The translations under genes were made by a program, and so were the position numbers. From Methanolobus sp. (GTDB lineage: Archaea > Halobacteriota > Methanosarcinia > Methanosarcinales > Methanosarcinaceae), in NCBI GenBank assembly GCA_029762595.1, contig JARVGJ010000005.1, positions 29,227 to 93,226 of the forward strand: a DNA stretch of 64,000 bases. The letters run 5' to 3'. The notes beneath the pieces were generated by a model. The model did no database searches. It was not told the origin of the DNA and saw only the letters and a program-made list of their open reading frames with translations. The stretch's first letter is position 1, and each line of letters begins with the position of its first letter. Below are positions 55,047 through 63,763 of this stretch, piece by piece.

Positions 55047-55763
55047 TTGATAGGTGATGATGCGCCTTCTTTTAAAGCGCGGACCACTCTGGGGATGGTT
55101 AATTTCCCGGAGGATTATAAGGGGAAATGGGTCATATTCTTCAGTCATCCTTCTGATTTCACGCCTGTATGCACGACTGAATTTATGAAATGTGCCAGCA
55201 TGCAGGATGAACTGAGGCAGCTGAATGCCGAACTTCTGGGTCTTTCGGTTGACAGTATCTATTCGCATATAGCATGGCTTGAGATCATTCGGGACCGTAT
55301 AGAGTACAAGGGCCTGAAGAACATAGACGTAATGTTCCCTGTAATAGAGGATCTGGGTATGGAGATTGCACGCAAATATGGAATGATCCACCCCAATGCC
55401 CATTACACTCCTGAGATGATCCTTGAGAAGTTCGAGAGATCGGGGGGGGTTCTCCCATTCAGCAAATCCACTACCGAGACCGTCAGGGCGGTATTCATTA
55501 TCGATCCTATGGGGAAGATAAGGGCAATTCTTTATTATCCATTATCCAATGGCAGGGACATGGAGGAGATCAGGCGTCTTTTGATAGCCTTGCAATTAAG
55601 TGACCGTGATAATGTTTCAACTCCTGAAGGGTGGTTGCCGGGGGATGATGTCATAGTTCCATGTCCTGTTACCTGGGCCGGTGCAAAGCAAAGGTCCGAA
55701 AATTCAGACGAAGGCATAAAGTGTATTGACTGGTTCCTCTGTATGAGGAAGCATAATCCATGA
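55047..55763 (+). CDS. peroxiredoxin, Prx6/archaeal type
   Basis: About 238 residues. The peroxidatic Cys is in SHPSDFTPVCTTEF (Cys42), with the Arg and Thr of the active site in the usual places. The C-terminal part ends with KCIDWFLC, the Cys pair that resolves the disulfide in archaeal peroxiredoxins. It reduces peroxides, the product of superoxide reductase. The TTG at 55047 has AAGGGGG before it. The frame stays open upstream to a CTG at 55011 that sits seven bases behind a strong AGGAGG, so a longer N-terminus is possible. Confidence 0.9.
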   Translation: MIGDDAPSFKARTTLGMVNFPEDYKGKWVIFFSHPSDFTPVCTTEFMKCASMQDELRQLNAELLGLSVDSIYSHIAWLEIIRDRIEYKGLKNIDVMFPVIEDLGMEIARKYGMIHPNAHYTPEMILEKFERSGGVLPFSKSTTETVRAVFIIDPMGKIRAILYYPLSNGRDMEEIRRLLIALQLSDRDNVSTPEGWLPGDDVIVPCPVTWAGAKQRSENSDEGIKCIDWFLCMRKHNP

Positions 55764-55903
55764 TGGAAATATGGAATGTATTATTTCAGTTAACTTTTCT
55801 GTTCTCATCCTTTTTTATTTAGGACATTTCTGGCATTAAAGGAAATGCCTATAAGCAATGTCCTTATTAATGTAGCCAAAATCAAGTGTAAACAGGTGAA
55901 TGA

Positions 55904-57340
55904 ATGGCAGAGCAAGAAAAAGAAGCCGGGCTTCCTTCTAAAGAGAACTTCAGTGAATGGTATAATGAGCTGCTCATAAAAGGCGAGATAATGGACGTAC
56001 GTTATCCTGTAAAAGGACTTTACGTATGGTTCCCCTTTGGTTTTAACATCAGGAGGAATGTTTATGATATTATCCGCCGTCTGCTTGATAAAGACCATCA
56101 GGAGACTCTTTTTCCTTTACTCATTCCGGAAAATGAGTTCATGAAAGAGGCTGAACACATAAAGGGCTTTGAGGACGAGGTCTACTGGGTAACTCATGGT
56201 GGTACCTCTCCCCTGGATGTCAAACTGGCACTGCGTCCCACCAGTGAGACTGCCATCTATCCTATGTACAAGCTATGGATAAGGTCTCATGCAGACATGC
56301 CTCTCAGGCTTTATCAGATAGTAAACACTTTCAGGTACGAGACCAAACATACACGTCCGCTTATAAGGTTGCGTGAAATAACATCCTTCAAGGAGGCGCA
56401 TACTGTCCATGCTACCTGGGATGATGCAGCATCACAGGTAGAAGAAGCTATCAGGCTTTACACAGAGTTCTATCGTCAGCTTGCAGTTCCAGTTCTCGCA
56501 TCCAAAAGACCTGACTGGGATAAGTTTCCTGGTGCTGACTATACCATAGCCACAGATGCCCTGATGCCAGATGGTAAGACCCTGCAGGTGGGCACGGCTC
56601 ATCACCTTGGGGATAATTTCGCTAAAACCTTTGACATCACTTATGAAGATACAGAAGGTGAACAGGTCTATGCTTACCAGACATGTTACGGTGTCTCTGA
56701 GCGTTCAATAGCAGCTCTGATATCCATACATGGTGATGATAAGGGTCTGGTCCTGCCACCGGCAGTAGCTCCTGTTCAGGTCGTTATCATCCCTATTATA
56801 TTCAAGGAATCCGGGGATGTCCTTGATGCCTGTGAAAATGTTATCAACATGCTTGAAGAGGCAGGTATGCGTGTGAAGATGGATTCAAGCGATATCCGCC
56901 CGGGTGCAAAGTATTATAAGTGGGAAATGCACGGGGTTCCTGTCAGGCTGGAGCTTGGTCCAAGGGACCTTAAGAACAATGCTGCTATGCTTGTGCGTCG
57001 CGATACCGGAGAGAAAAAACAGGTATCCCTTGATAATATTACAGATGAGGTGCGCTCTCTGCTTGACGATATCCATGGCAATCTTTATGAGAAGGCAAGA
57101 CAAGATCTTCAGGATCGTATTTTCCAATGTGATGATCTTGAGTCTGTCAGGGATAAGCTTCCCCGGGGTATTGCAAAGATATTCTGGTGTGGCAACAAGG
57201 ATTGTGGTCTGAGGCTGGAGGCTGAGATAGGTGCAGGTATATTGGGTATCCCCACAGAACAGGTGCAAGGTTGCTCGGGCAAATGTCCTGTATGTGGTGA
57301 GGGTGCGAATACTCAGGTGTATGTTGCCAGAACGTATTGA
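55904..57340 (+). CDS. proS: prolyl-tRNA synthetase (archaeal/eukaryotic type)
   Basis: A 478-residue class II ProRS without the bacterial editing insert. Motif 1 is near [21 protein letters not shown], motif 2 has [17 protein letters not shown] and [16 protein letters not shown], and the middle has [20 protein letters not shown]. The anticodon domain is followed by the extra C-terminal zinc domain with CGNKDCGLR and [10 protein letters not shown], which is usual for this type. AGGTGA precedes the ATG. Confidence 0.96.
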   Translation: MAEQEKEAGLPSKENFSEWYNELLIKGEIMDVRYPVKGLYVWFPFGFNIRRNVYDIIRRLLDKDHQETLFPLLIPENEFMKEAEHIKGFEDEVYWVTHGGTSPLDVKLALRPTSETAIYPMYKLWIRSHADMPLRLYQIVNTFRYETKHTRPLIRLREITSFKEAHTVHATWDDAASQVEEAIRLYTEFYRQLAVPVLASKRPDWDKFPGADYTIATDALMPDGKTLQVGTAHHLGDNFAKTFDITYEDTEGEQVYAYQTCYGVSERSIAALISIHGDDKGLVLPPAVAPVQVVIIPIIFKESGDVLDACENVINMLEEAGMRVKMDSSDIRPGAKYYKWEMHGVPVRLELGPRDLKNNAAMLVRRDTGEKKQVSLDNITDEVRSLLDDIHGNLYEKARQDLQDRIFQCDDLESVRDKLPRGIAKIFWCGNKDCGLRLEAEIGAGILGIPTEQVQGCSGKCPVCGEGANTQVYVARTY

Positions 57341-57391
57341 TTTTGTGGAAAAGGTCATATACTCCCTGTAAAATACATCTAGGCGATTGGT

Positions 57392-58468
57392 ATGGATATA
57401 TTAGCACCTGAAAATACCCGGTTACCTGAAAAACCGTTGTTCATATGCGTTCTTGGAAATACGGAAACAGCCTATATAGAAGGTCTCTCTGCAGCAGGTA
57501 AAACTGCTAAACTAACGGACTATACTCCGGCAGGGGATGCGGAAATCCTTGAAACGGGCACTATAATTGATATTCCCATCCTGCCAATGACACCGCCTTA
57601 TGACACTCCGACACCTGCTCTTATAACCCGTGCAGCTCTTTCCCTGACAGGGGTGCCACATATATTTGTTAATGCAGGGTTGCGTGTGCTTCCTGCAAAA
57701 CAGGTATCTCTGATAGAGGTCGGTGGAAAACCCGGTGATGATATAAGGAAGTCTGTTGCTGTTCATAATGTTGAGGAAGTGTTCAGGAATTCCTTTATTC
57801 TCGGTGAGGAACTTGCTAAGGATCATGATCTGGTTGTAATAGGAGAAAGTATCCCTGCAGGGACTACCACTGCAAATGCTGTGCTTCAGGCATTGGGTTA
57901 TGATGGTAATGTGAGCAGCAGTTCCAATTCCAATCCACTCTCACTTAAAAAAGAGGTGGTTAAGGAGGCCCTGAAATCGTCGGATATAACCTTTGGCTCT
58001 CTGAGCAATGATCCTCTAAAGGCTATTGCCTCAGTTGGTGATCCCATGATGGTTGCTGTTGCGGGAATTGCAGCAGGCCTTGGTACAATTCCTGTTATAC
58101 TTGCAGGTGGGACACAGATGATTTCCATATTTGCTGTGATCAAGCATATGGGTTACCCTGCAGATAACCTCAAAATAGTTACTACCAGTTATGTAATGCG
58201 TGATGAGTCTGCCAATTTCTCAGAACTTGCAGATGATGTAGGTGCTATTTATGCGGCAGCAGATCCGCAATTCTTTAAATCTTCATTCAAGGGTTTGCAG
58301 CAGTACGAGGCAGGATTTGTTAAGGAGGGTGTAGGTGCCGGCGGTGCTATATATATGGCCGGAATGTTTGGTCATTCTATGGAAGAGCTGCGCCTGCATA
58401 TAGAGGAACTTTGCGACAGGTTATGTAAGTTCGGTGATCTGAACAGGGTTGGCGGTGGAAGCACATAA
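57392..58468 (+). CDS. CobT-like nicotinate-nucleotide phosphoribosyltransferase family protein
   Basis: A 358-residue protein of the archaeal UPF0284/CobT-like group, related to nicotinate nucleotide-dimethylbenzimidazole phosphoribosyltransferase. The matching blocks are VVIGESIPAGTTTANAVLQALG, DPMMVAVAGIAAGLGTIPVILAGGTQM and the C-terminal VKEGVGAGGAIYMAGMFG. In archaea it probably activates the lower base for cobamide synthesis; the exact base is not known from sequence. It follows proS by 51 bases. Confidence 0.87.
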   Translation: MDILAPENTRLPEKPLFICVLGNTETAYIEGLSAAGKTAKLTDYTPAGDAEILETGTIIDIPILPMTPPYDTPTPALITRAALSLTGVPHIFVNAGLRVLPAKQVSLIEVGGKPGDDIRKSVAVHNVEEVFRNSFILGEELAKDHDLVVIGESIPAGTTTANAVLQALGYDGNVSSSSNSNPLSLKKEVVKEALKSSDITFGSLSNDPLKAIASVGDPMMVAVAGIAAGLGTIPVILAGGTQMISIFAVIKHMGYPADNLKIVTTSYVMRDESANFSELADDVGAIYAAADPQFFKSSFKGLQQYEAGFVKEGVGAGGAIYMAGMFGHSMEELRLHIEELCDRLCKFGDLNRVGGGST

Positions 58469-58537
58469 ATGAATGCGGTGTGGTACCGCTAAATATATCA
58501 TTGATTAGATGTATTCAGGGGTACTGCCCGTAAATAT

Positions 58538-58729
58538 GGGGCTGTGGCCTAGCCCGGCATGGCGATGGGCTCCAGCGGATAAATGATGAACAACGGGTCT
58601 ACCGAGACTAACCCGACGGGGTTTGTCTGTGAGGAGCCGTTGGAGCACTGATATGTGCTCAACTGAATGCTGTTTATACAGCTGTTCGGAGAGACCCGTC
58701 GATCGTGAGTTCGAATCTCACCAGCCCCA
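58538..58729 (+). tRNA. trnW: tRNA-Trp (CCA) with a 118-nt intron
   Basis: The exons are 58538-58575 and 58694-58729, 74 bases in all with no encoded CCA end. The acceptor stem GGGGCTG pairs with CAGCCCC and the T arm is GTGAG-TTCGAAT-CTCAC. The anticodon stem ATGGG/CCCGT encloses CTCCAGA, with anticodon CCA at 58572-58574. The intron is inserted after G37. Around the cut sites CTCC of the exon pairs with GGAG of the intron, and 3-base bulges (AG^C and AG^A) flank this 4-bp helix, so the archaeal splicing endonuclease has its bulge-helix-bulge target. The intron is a box C/D RNA. Confidence 0.96.
58576..58693 (+). ncRNA. box C/D guide RNA within the tRNA-Trp intron
   Basis: Box C is ATGATGA (58583-58589), box D' is CCGA (58602-58605), box C' is GTGAGGA (58629-58635) and box D is CTGA (58648-58651). 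Both guide spaces are exactly 12 bases. By the rule of the fifth base before the box, the D guide (TTGGAGCA) places C34 of the tRNA for 2'-O-methylation. The D' guide (ACGGGTCTA) places C39. Each guide also pairs with intron bases next to the splice sites, so the unspliced tRNA is the target. This is known for Haloferax pre-tRNA-Trp. Confidence 0.88.
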
Positions 58730-58863
58730 TTTATTTTTTTAAGAAAGTGCATTTATCCTATTAAAATTGGATTTTGTTTTTTGTGCCTAAACTATATATG
58801 TATATAGGACTATATGATTTAAAGTAAATTTTAAAATAAAATTTACTAAATATTATGTTGGCG

Positions 58864-58895
58864 ATATAAGTGATTACCAATATAAGTGACCACCA
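58864..58895. repeat. 16-bp imperfect tandem duplication
   Basis: ATATAAGTGATTACCA is followed by ATATAAGTGACCACCA (two mismatches) in the spacer between tRNA-Trp and the response regulator gene. Confidence 0.7.
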
Positions 58896-58951
58896 GATTT
58901 ATATTGCAGCATATTTACTTAATTCACCTGTTAAACGGGAGCCTATAATTT

Positions 58952-59713
58952 ATGCGAGCCAGGGATAAAGTACTCATTGTTGATGACGAACAGGCCATAG
59001 TAGAGTTAATGGCCCTTTATCTTAAGTCCGATTATGATGTTGTTCCTGCTTACAGCGGTCAGGAAGCTCTGGACAAGGTCAAAAGTGAAAAGCCTGATAT
59101 CATTCTCCTTGATGTGATGATGCCCGATATGAATGGGTATGAGGTTTGCAGGGTTCTGAAAACATCTGTGGAGACCCAATTCCTGCCTGTTGTGATGGTC
59201 ACAGCATTGTCAGGAAAGGACGACCGTATCAAAGGTATAGAAGTGGGTGCAGATGAGTTTCTGGGAAAACCCGTAAACCGTCTTGAACTTGTTACCAGGG
59301 TAAAATCCCTTTTGAGGATAAAACATCTTCAGGACAAGGTTCTTGCTGAAAGGAACGAAGCAATGAATTATGTGGATGTTGCCGGTTTTGTTATTCTGGT
59401 CATAGACGGCGATATGAAGATCAATCTGGTCAATAACAAAGGTAATGATATACTGGGCTACGGTGAGTTCGAATTGCTGGGCCATGATCTGTTAAAGTCT
59501 CTTGTTCCCGAAGATCTCCGGGATGATTTAAGGATGTCATTTAGCAGTGCAATGAATGGTGATTCTGATCTGCCGGAATTTATGGAACATCCTGTATTGT
59601 CAAAGGAGGGGGATACAATCCCGGTTCGCTGGTATAATGTTGTCCTAAAAGATCATGATGGCAATGTTACAGGGATCATGTGCTCTGGTGAGGACCTGCG
59701 CAAATTCCTGTGA
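58952..59713 (+). CDS. response regulator with REC and PAS domains
   Basis: A 253-residue protein. Residues about 5-122 are a receiver domain: acidic pair DD (11-12), phosphorylation site Asp54 in ILLDVMMP, Thr84, and Lys106 in FLGKP. Residues about 138-250 are a PAS domain with INLVNNKGNDILGYGEFELLG. There is no kinase or DNA-binding part. Such REC-PAS proteins are common in Methanosarcinales and act as relays to separate sensor kinases. GGGAG precedes the ATG. No kinase gene is adjacent. Confidence 0.92.
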   Translation: MRARDKVLIVDDEQAIVELMALYLKSDYDVVPAYSGQEALDKVKSEKPDIILLDVMMPDMNGYEVCRVLKTSVETQFLPVVMVTALSGKDDRIKGIEVGADEFLGKPVNRLELVTRVKSLLRIKHLQDKVLAERNEAMNYVDVAGFVILVIDGDMKINLVNNKGNDILGYGEFELLGHDLLKSLVPEDLRDDLRMSFSSAMNGDSDLPEFMEHPVLSKEGDTIPVRWYNVVLKDHDGNVTGIMCSGEDLRKFL

Positions 59714-60032
59714 GCTGTATTTTTAAAACAAGGTCAATGAAAAGCAATGTCATTAAGTTATTAAATTAACTATGATCGTGTTTGGGTTATAATTAATTTG
59801 CAATCTCATTATAATATACTGTAATATACTGTGTATAAAGCTGTGCATAAAGGATGCTTTTGAACCCGATCTGCTTTTATCTCATACCATTTTTTTCTTC
59901 ATGGGCTGTGCAAAGGTTTAAATTAGATCACGTTAAGTAGTAGTCCTGTTTCATTGTCGGGATGAGTCCCGTGGGAATGTGGCTTTACAAAAGCTGAACC
60001 GTGAAACTAGAAATGAAACTTAGGTGAAAGAA
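59714..60032 (+). other. spacer and leader of rpl15e
   Basis: The first part holds a 10-base perfect tandem duplication (TAATATACTG, 59812-59831) and AT-rich sequence. The last 75 bases form two hairpins before rpl15e: CGGGA-TGAG-TCCCG (59958-59971) and GGCTTT-ACA-AAAGCT (59981-59995). They lie where an autoregulated ribosomal protein leader would fold, but no known motif was recognised. No ORF is supported. Confidence 0.45.
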
Positions 60033-60623
60033 TTGTCAAAATCATTTTACGCATACGTAAGGGACGCATGGAAAGACCCGGACAGCACATATGTCCAGGA
60101 ACTAAGATGGGAAAGGCTTCAGGAATGGAGAAAAGAAGGCTCCGTTACTAAGATCAGGCGTCCAACCCGTATTGATCGCGCACGTTCCCTTGGCTACAAG
60201 GCCAAGCAGGGTATAGTCGTAGCCCGTGTTAAAGTACGCAGAGGTGGTCTCAGGAAGTCAAGGTACATCCGTGGAAGGCGTACCCAGCGTATGGGCAAGA
60301 ACAAGATATCAGGCGGAATGAGCATCCAGCGTATTGGTGAAGATCGTGCAGGAAGGAAATTCCCCAACCTTGAGGTACTTAACTCTTACTGGGTGGGTGA
60401 GGATGGTCGTTCAAAGTGGTACGAGGTCATCCTGGTTGACCCAAGTCACCCTGTTATAATGAGTGATAAGAATCTTAACTGGATCTGTAACAGCTCTCAG
60501 AAGGGACGTGCACAGCGCGGTAAGACCAGTGCAGGCCGTAAAGGCAGAGGCATGATGTCACGCGGAACAGGTACTGAAAAGACCAGGCCAAGCATACGGT
60601 CAAACCTTAACAGGGGCAAGTGA
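60033..60623 (+). CDS. rpl15e: 50S ribosomal protein L15e (eL15)
   Basis: A 196-residue basic protein. It begins [34 protein letters not shown] and has [31 protein letters not shown], the strongest eL15 block. It lies near the peptidyl transferase part of the large subunit. The track start (GTG, 60024) is inside the ribosome site AGGTGA; the TTG at 60033 follows it correctly. It heads the exosome and RNase P superoperon. Confidence 0.97.
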   Translation: MSKSFYAYVRDAWKDPDSTYVQELRWERLQEWRKEGSVTKIRRPTRIDRARSLGYKAKQGIVVARVKVRRGGLRKSRYIRGRRTQRMGKNKISGGMSIQRIGEDRAGRKFPNLEVLNSYWVGEDGRSKWYEVILVDPSHPVIMSDKNLNWICNSSQKGRAQRGKTSAGRKGRGMMSRGTGTEKTRPSIRSNLNRGK

Positions 60624-61075
60624 TCCATTATATTAACCTGCGTGTGATCGCGCACTCGACAGAGGATCAATCCAGGGTACGTGCTGCCCTGGACTTATTT
60701 TTACAGCATGCCTTTGGCATGTCCGATAATGTCGTTACTGATGAACTTGTGGAAGTAACGTACATTGAAGGTCACTATGGGAATTCCTCTGTAATGCTTA
60801 GTTCACAGATCACTCGCAGATCGGATTCTGTAAGACTTGCTAGGTTCATCAGGGGGAGTATGTCTCCTAAAGATGTTGAGGTCCTGCGCAACGAAATGCC
60901 GGAAAGGCTGGATGATGAACAGTTATTTCATATGAGGTTCGACAAACAGGCTGCTTTCCTTGGGAAGCTAGTTCTGGTATCTTCATCAGATGCCATTACT
61001 GTGAAGGTGAAGATCGCCACTTATCCCAAGGATCGCCTTAAGGCCGGACTAATTGTGGAGGAATTGTTTGGCTAG
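60620..61075 (+). CDS. archaeal RNA-binding domain protein of the exosome operon
   Basis: A 151-residue protein of the archaeal RNA_binding family (PF01877, as I recall it). It starts with the strand [24 protein letters not shown] and ends with [24 protein letters not shown]. Members are found in this same operon in many archaea and are thought to bind RNA as dimers. The GTG start overlaps the eL15 stop by four bases. Confidence 0.78.
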   Translation: MIHYINLRVIAHSTEDQSRVRAALDLFLQHAFGMSDNVVTDELVEVTYIEGHYGNSSVMLSSQITRRSDSVRLARFIRGSMSPKDVEVLRNEMPERLDDEQLFHMRFDKQAAFLGKLVLVSSSDAITVKVKIATYPKDRLKAGLIVEELFG

Positions 61076-61805
61076 TCTGGATATTTACGACCTGAACGTC
61101 TATTCTGTTCCTGAAGGTAAGAACACGGTTGAAGAAATGGCGGCCCTTGCAAAACGTTTTGGGTATGCGGGCATTGCCATTACAAACCCGCATGATTCAT
61201 GTAAACCGGAAAAAGCTTCAGTGTCCAAAGGCTTGGAAATTCTTAGTGGTGTTGAACTGAGGGTTGATAATGCCTCCAGGTTACACGGACTGGTGGGGAA
61301 ATACAGGAGCATGGTGGATATTATTGTTGTCAGGGGTGGCAGTGAGAACATAAACCGGGCAGCTGTGGAAAATCCCAATGTAGATATCCTCACGAGTTTC
61401 GGCTCAACTAAGGACAGCGGTTTTAATCATGTACTTGCCAGGTCTGCAAATGAGAATGATGTATCGATATCTTTTGATCTTGCTGAGTTTATAGGACAAC
61501 GTGGTGGAAGAAGGGTAAGGGCTTTATCCAATTTCAGAAAGGACCTTGAACTTGTACGCAAATATGATGTTCCTTTCATCCTCACTGCAAATGCAAGATG
61601 TTTATATGATATGCGTGCTCCCCGGGAGTTGATTGCTCTTGCAGGGCTTTTCGGCATGAACCGTGAAGAGGCTTTATCAGGGATTTGCACCAATCCTCAG
61701 AGAATCATCTCAAAGAACAGGCACTCTTCCAAGTATGTGTTCGATGGTGTGGAAATTCTGGACCCATCCATGGATGTGGTCCTGGATGAAGGTGATGGGC
61801 AATGA
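61068..61805 (+). CDS. rnp3: ribonuclease P protein component 3 (Rpp30)
   Basis: About 245 residues in a TIM-barrel fold. Motifs are DLNVYSVPEGKNTVEEMAALAKRFGYAGIAITNP, then GVELRVDNASRLHGLVGKYRSMVDIIVVRGG and FDLAEFIGQRGGRRVRALSNFRKDLELVRKYDVPFILTANA. It forms the Pop5-Rpp30 pair that helps the RNase P RNA cleave tRNA 5' leaders. TGGAGGA lies five bases before the TTG at 61068, so this start is preferred to the TTG at 61053. It overlaps both neighbours slightly. Confidence 0.94.
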   Translation: MASLDIYDLNVYSVPEGKNTVEEMAALAKRFGYAGIAITNPHDSCKPEKASVSKGLEILSGVELRVDNASRLHGLVGKYRSMVDIIVVRGGSENINRAAVENPNVDILTSFGSTKDSGFNHVLARSANENDVSISFDLAEFIGQRGGRRVRALSNFRKDLELVRKYDVPFILTANARCLYDMRAPRELIALAGLFGMNREEALSGICTNPQRIISKNRHSSKYVFDGVEILDPSMDVVLDEGDGQ

Positions 61806-62176
61806 AGGTGCTTCCGCCTACAATGAGGGAAAACAAAAGATACCTCGCATTTGAATTAATTGCAGAGGGCAATATTAGCAGGGATGATCTTATCAGGGAG
61901 ATATTTTCCGCATCAGGCAGTTTGCTTGGTGATCTGGGTTCAAGTGAGTGCAACATATGGCTTTTTGCATTCGATAACCTTAAAGGCATAATAAGCTGTG
62001 AAAGGGAGCATGTTAGTCAAACACGTGCTGCTCTTGCTACAATAAGCTATGTAAAGGGAAAAAGGGTAAGTTTCCACATCCTTGGTGTGTCGGGTACGGT
62101 TCTCGGTGCAACAAAAAAGTATTTAGAGGGTGCGGATATATCTAACCCCGAAGAACAGTCACATATAAATGAATAG
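61802..62176 (+). CDS. rnp2: ribonuclease P protein component 2 (Pop5)
   Basis: A 124-residue Pop5 protein with [28 protein letters not shown] at the start and [15 protein letters not shown] near the end. It pairs with Rnp3, whose stop overlaps its ATG by four bases, so the two partners are made together. Confidence 0.94.
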   Translation: MKVLPPTMRENKRYLAFELIAEGNISRDDLIREIFSASGSLLGDLGSSECNIWLFAFDNLKGIISCEREHVSQTRAALATISYVKGKRVSFHILGVSGTVLGATKKYLEGADISNPEEQSHINE

Positions 62177-62238
62177 AAAGCATATTTCAGTTAGTTATCG
62201 TATATATTCTGTTATTTATAAATAAATCAGGAGATGAA

Positions 62239-63030
62239 GTGAAGATGCAAATGACACCACAGATGGGCTATGATCGTGCCATTACAGTTTTTAGTCCCGA
62301 CGGACGTCTCTTCCAGGTAGAATATGCAAGAGAGGCAGTTAAGAGGGGTACAACCGCCGCCGGAGTAAAATCAAAGGATGGTGTGGTATTGCTTGTAGAT
62401 AAAAGGATTACAAGCAGACTGATAGAGGCTGAGTCAATTGAGAAGATATTCCAGATCGATGATCATATCGGTGTTGCCACTTCAGGACTTGTTGCCGATG
62501 CCCGTGCTCTTGTGGACCGGGCAAGGGTGGAAGCCCAGGTCAATATGGTTTCATATGATGAGCCAATAGGTGTTGAAGTGATCGCTAAGAAGATATGTGA
62601 TCATAAACAGACATACACCCAGTATGGCGGAGTTCGTCCATACGGTACTGCTCTTCTGATAGCAGGCGTTGATGATTCAAGGCCACGTCTCTTTGAAAGT
62701 GACCCAAGTGGTGCACTGCTTGAATATAAGGCTACAGCTATAGGTGCTGGCAGGAATGCCTTTATGGAAATATTCGAGGCAGACTACAGGGAAGATATGG
62801 ACATTGATGCTGCAATAATGCTTGGAATGAAGGCACTTTATACTTCAACTGAAGGAAAAATGGATCCGGCAACCCTGGAGCTTGGCGTGGTAACCCTTGG
62901 GGACCGTCAGTTCAGGAAACTATCTGAGGAAGAAGTTGCAACTTTTGTTTCAAGGGTCATTGAAGAGCTCAAAGATAGTGGGAAAGATGAAAAAGATGAC
63001 TCTGAGGGTCAGGAAGAAACTACAGAATAA
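62239..63030 (+). CDS. psmA: proteasome alpha subunit
   Basis: A 263-residue alpha subunit of the 20S proteasome. The N-terminal gate segment and first helix read [29 protein letters not shown], the alpha signature. The core has [38 protein letters not shown], and the acidic tail ends [12 protein letters not shown]-like. The catalytic N-terminal Thr is absent, as in all alpha subunits. The GTG at 62239 sits five bases behind GGAG. Confidence 0.97.
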   Translation: MKMQMTPQMGYDRAITVFSPDGRLFQVEYAREAVKRGTTAAGVKSKDGVVLLVDKRITSRLIEAESIEKIFQIDDHIGVATSGLVADARALVDRARVEAQVNMVSYDEPIGVEVIAKKICDHKQTYTQYGGVRPYGTALLIAGVDDSRPRLFESDPSGALLEYKATAIGAGRNAFMEIFEADYREDMDIDAAIMLGMKALYTSTEGKMDPATLELGVVTLGDRQFRKLSEEEVATFVSRVIEELKDSGKDEKDDSEGQEETTE

Positions 63031-63061
63031 ATTTATGTGTTTTCTAATGAGGTGAACTAAC

Positions 63062-63754
63062 ATGGTATCTCTTGATGAGTCGGTTATTGCAAGGCTCAAA
63101 AAAGGAAAGAATAATTTCGAAGTCTTTGTTGAACCTGAAGGCGCATTTGCACTTAAAAGGGGCGAGGATGTGAATATCGAGGATATAATAGCCGTAGAAT
63201 CAGTGTTCTATGATGCCAATCAAGGAGACCATGTTGCAGAATCTGATCTGGTAAGCACTTTTGGTACCAACAATATAATGGAGATCGCTGAGCAGATAAT
63301 AGTGCATGGTGAGCTCCAGCTTACCAAAGAACAAAGAAAACACATTCTGGAGGAAAAGACCAGGAAGGTCATTACTATCATTGCCCAGAATGCTATCAAC
63401 CCTCAGACAAAGTCCCCACACCCTCCTGCAAGGATAGAAAAGGCAATGGAGGAAGCTAAGTTCCATATAGATCCTCTCAAAGGTGTGGATGAGCAGGTGA
63501 ACCTTGTAATGAAAGCCATCAGGCCTATAATTCCTATAAGGTTTGAGGAAGTGGATGTTGCGGTGAAGGTTCCTGCAGAATATGCGTCCAAGGCTTATGG
63601 TGATATTGCTAAGTTCTCGACCCTGATAAAGAACGAATGGCAAAATGATGGTTCATGGGTTGCGGTTGTAAGAATGCCTGCAGGCCTGCAGAATGATTTT
63701 TATGGTCTTGTGAACCACCTGACAAAAGGGGATGCTGAAACCAAATTATTATGA
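63062..63754 (+). CDS. sdo1: ribosome maturation protein SBDS
   Basis: A 230-residue SBDS protein. Domain I has SVIARLKKGKNNFEVFVEPEGAFALKRGEDVNIEDIIAVESVFYDANQGDHVAE, domain II has EQRKHILEEKTRKVITIIAQNAINPQTKSPHPPARIEKAMEEAK, and domain III is ferredoxin-like. It helps release the anti-association factor aIF6 from large subunits. GAGGTGA lies before the ATG. Confidence 0.96.
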   Translation: MVSLDESVIARLKKGKNNFEVFVEPEGAFALKRGEDVNIEDIIAVESVFYDANQGDHVAESDLVSTFGTNNIMEIAEQIIVHGELQLTKEQRKHILEEKTRKVITIIAQNAINPQTKSPHPPARIEKAMEEAKFHIDPLKGVDEQVNLVMKAIRPIIPIRFEEVDVAVKVPAEYASKAYGDIAKFSTLIKNEWQNDGSWVAVVRMPAGLQNDFYGLVNHLTKGDAETKLL

Positions 63755-63763
63755 GGCTGCATA

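Noticed and set aside
58549-58752. 67-residue ORF antisense to tRNA-Trp
   Set aside because: It lies across the tRNA gene and its intron and has no coding signs.
59958-60015. Box C/D RNA in the rpl15e leader
   Set aside because: A CTGA and weak C-like sequences occur, but guide spacing and a second box are missing; hairpins explain the region better.
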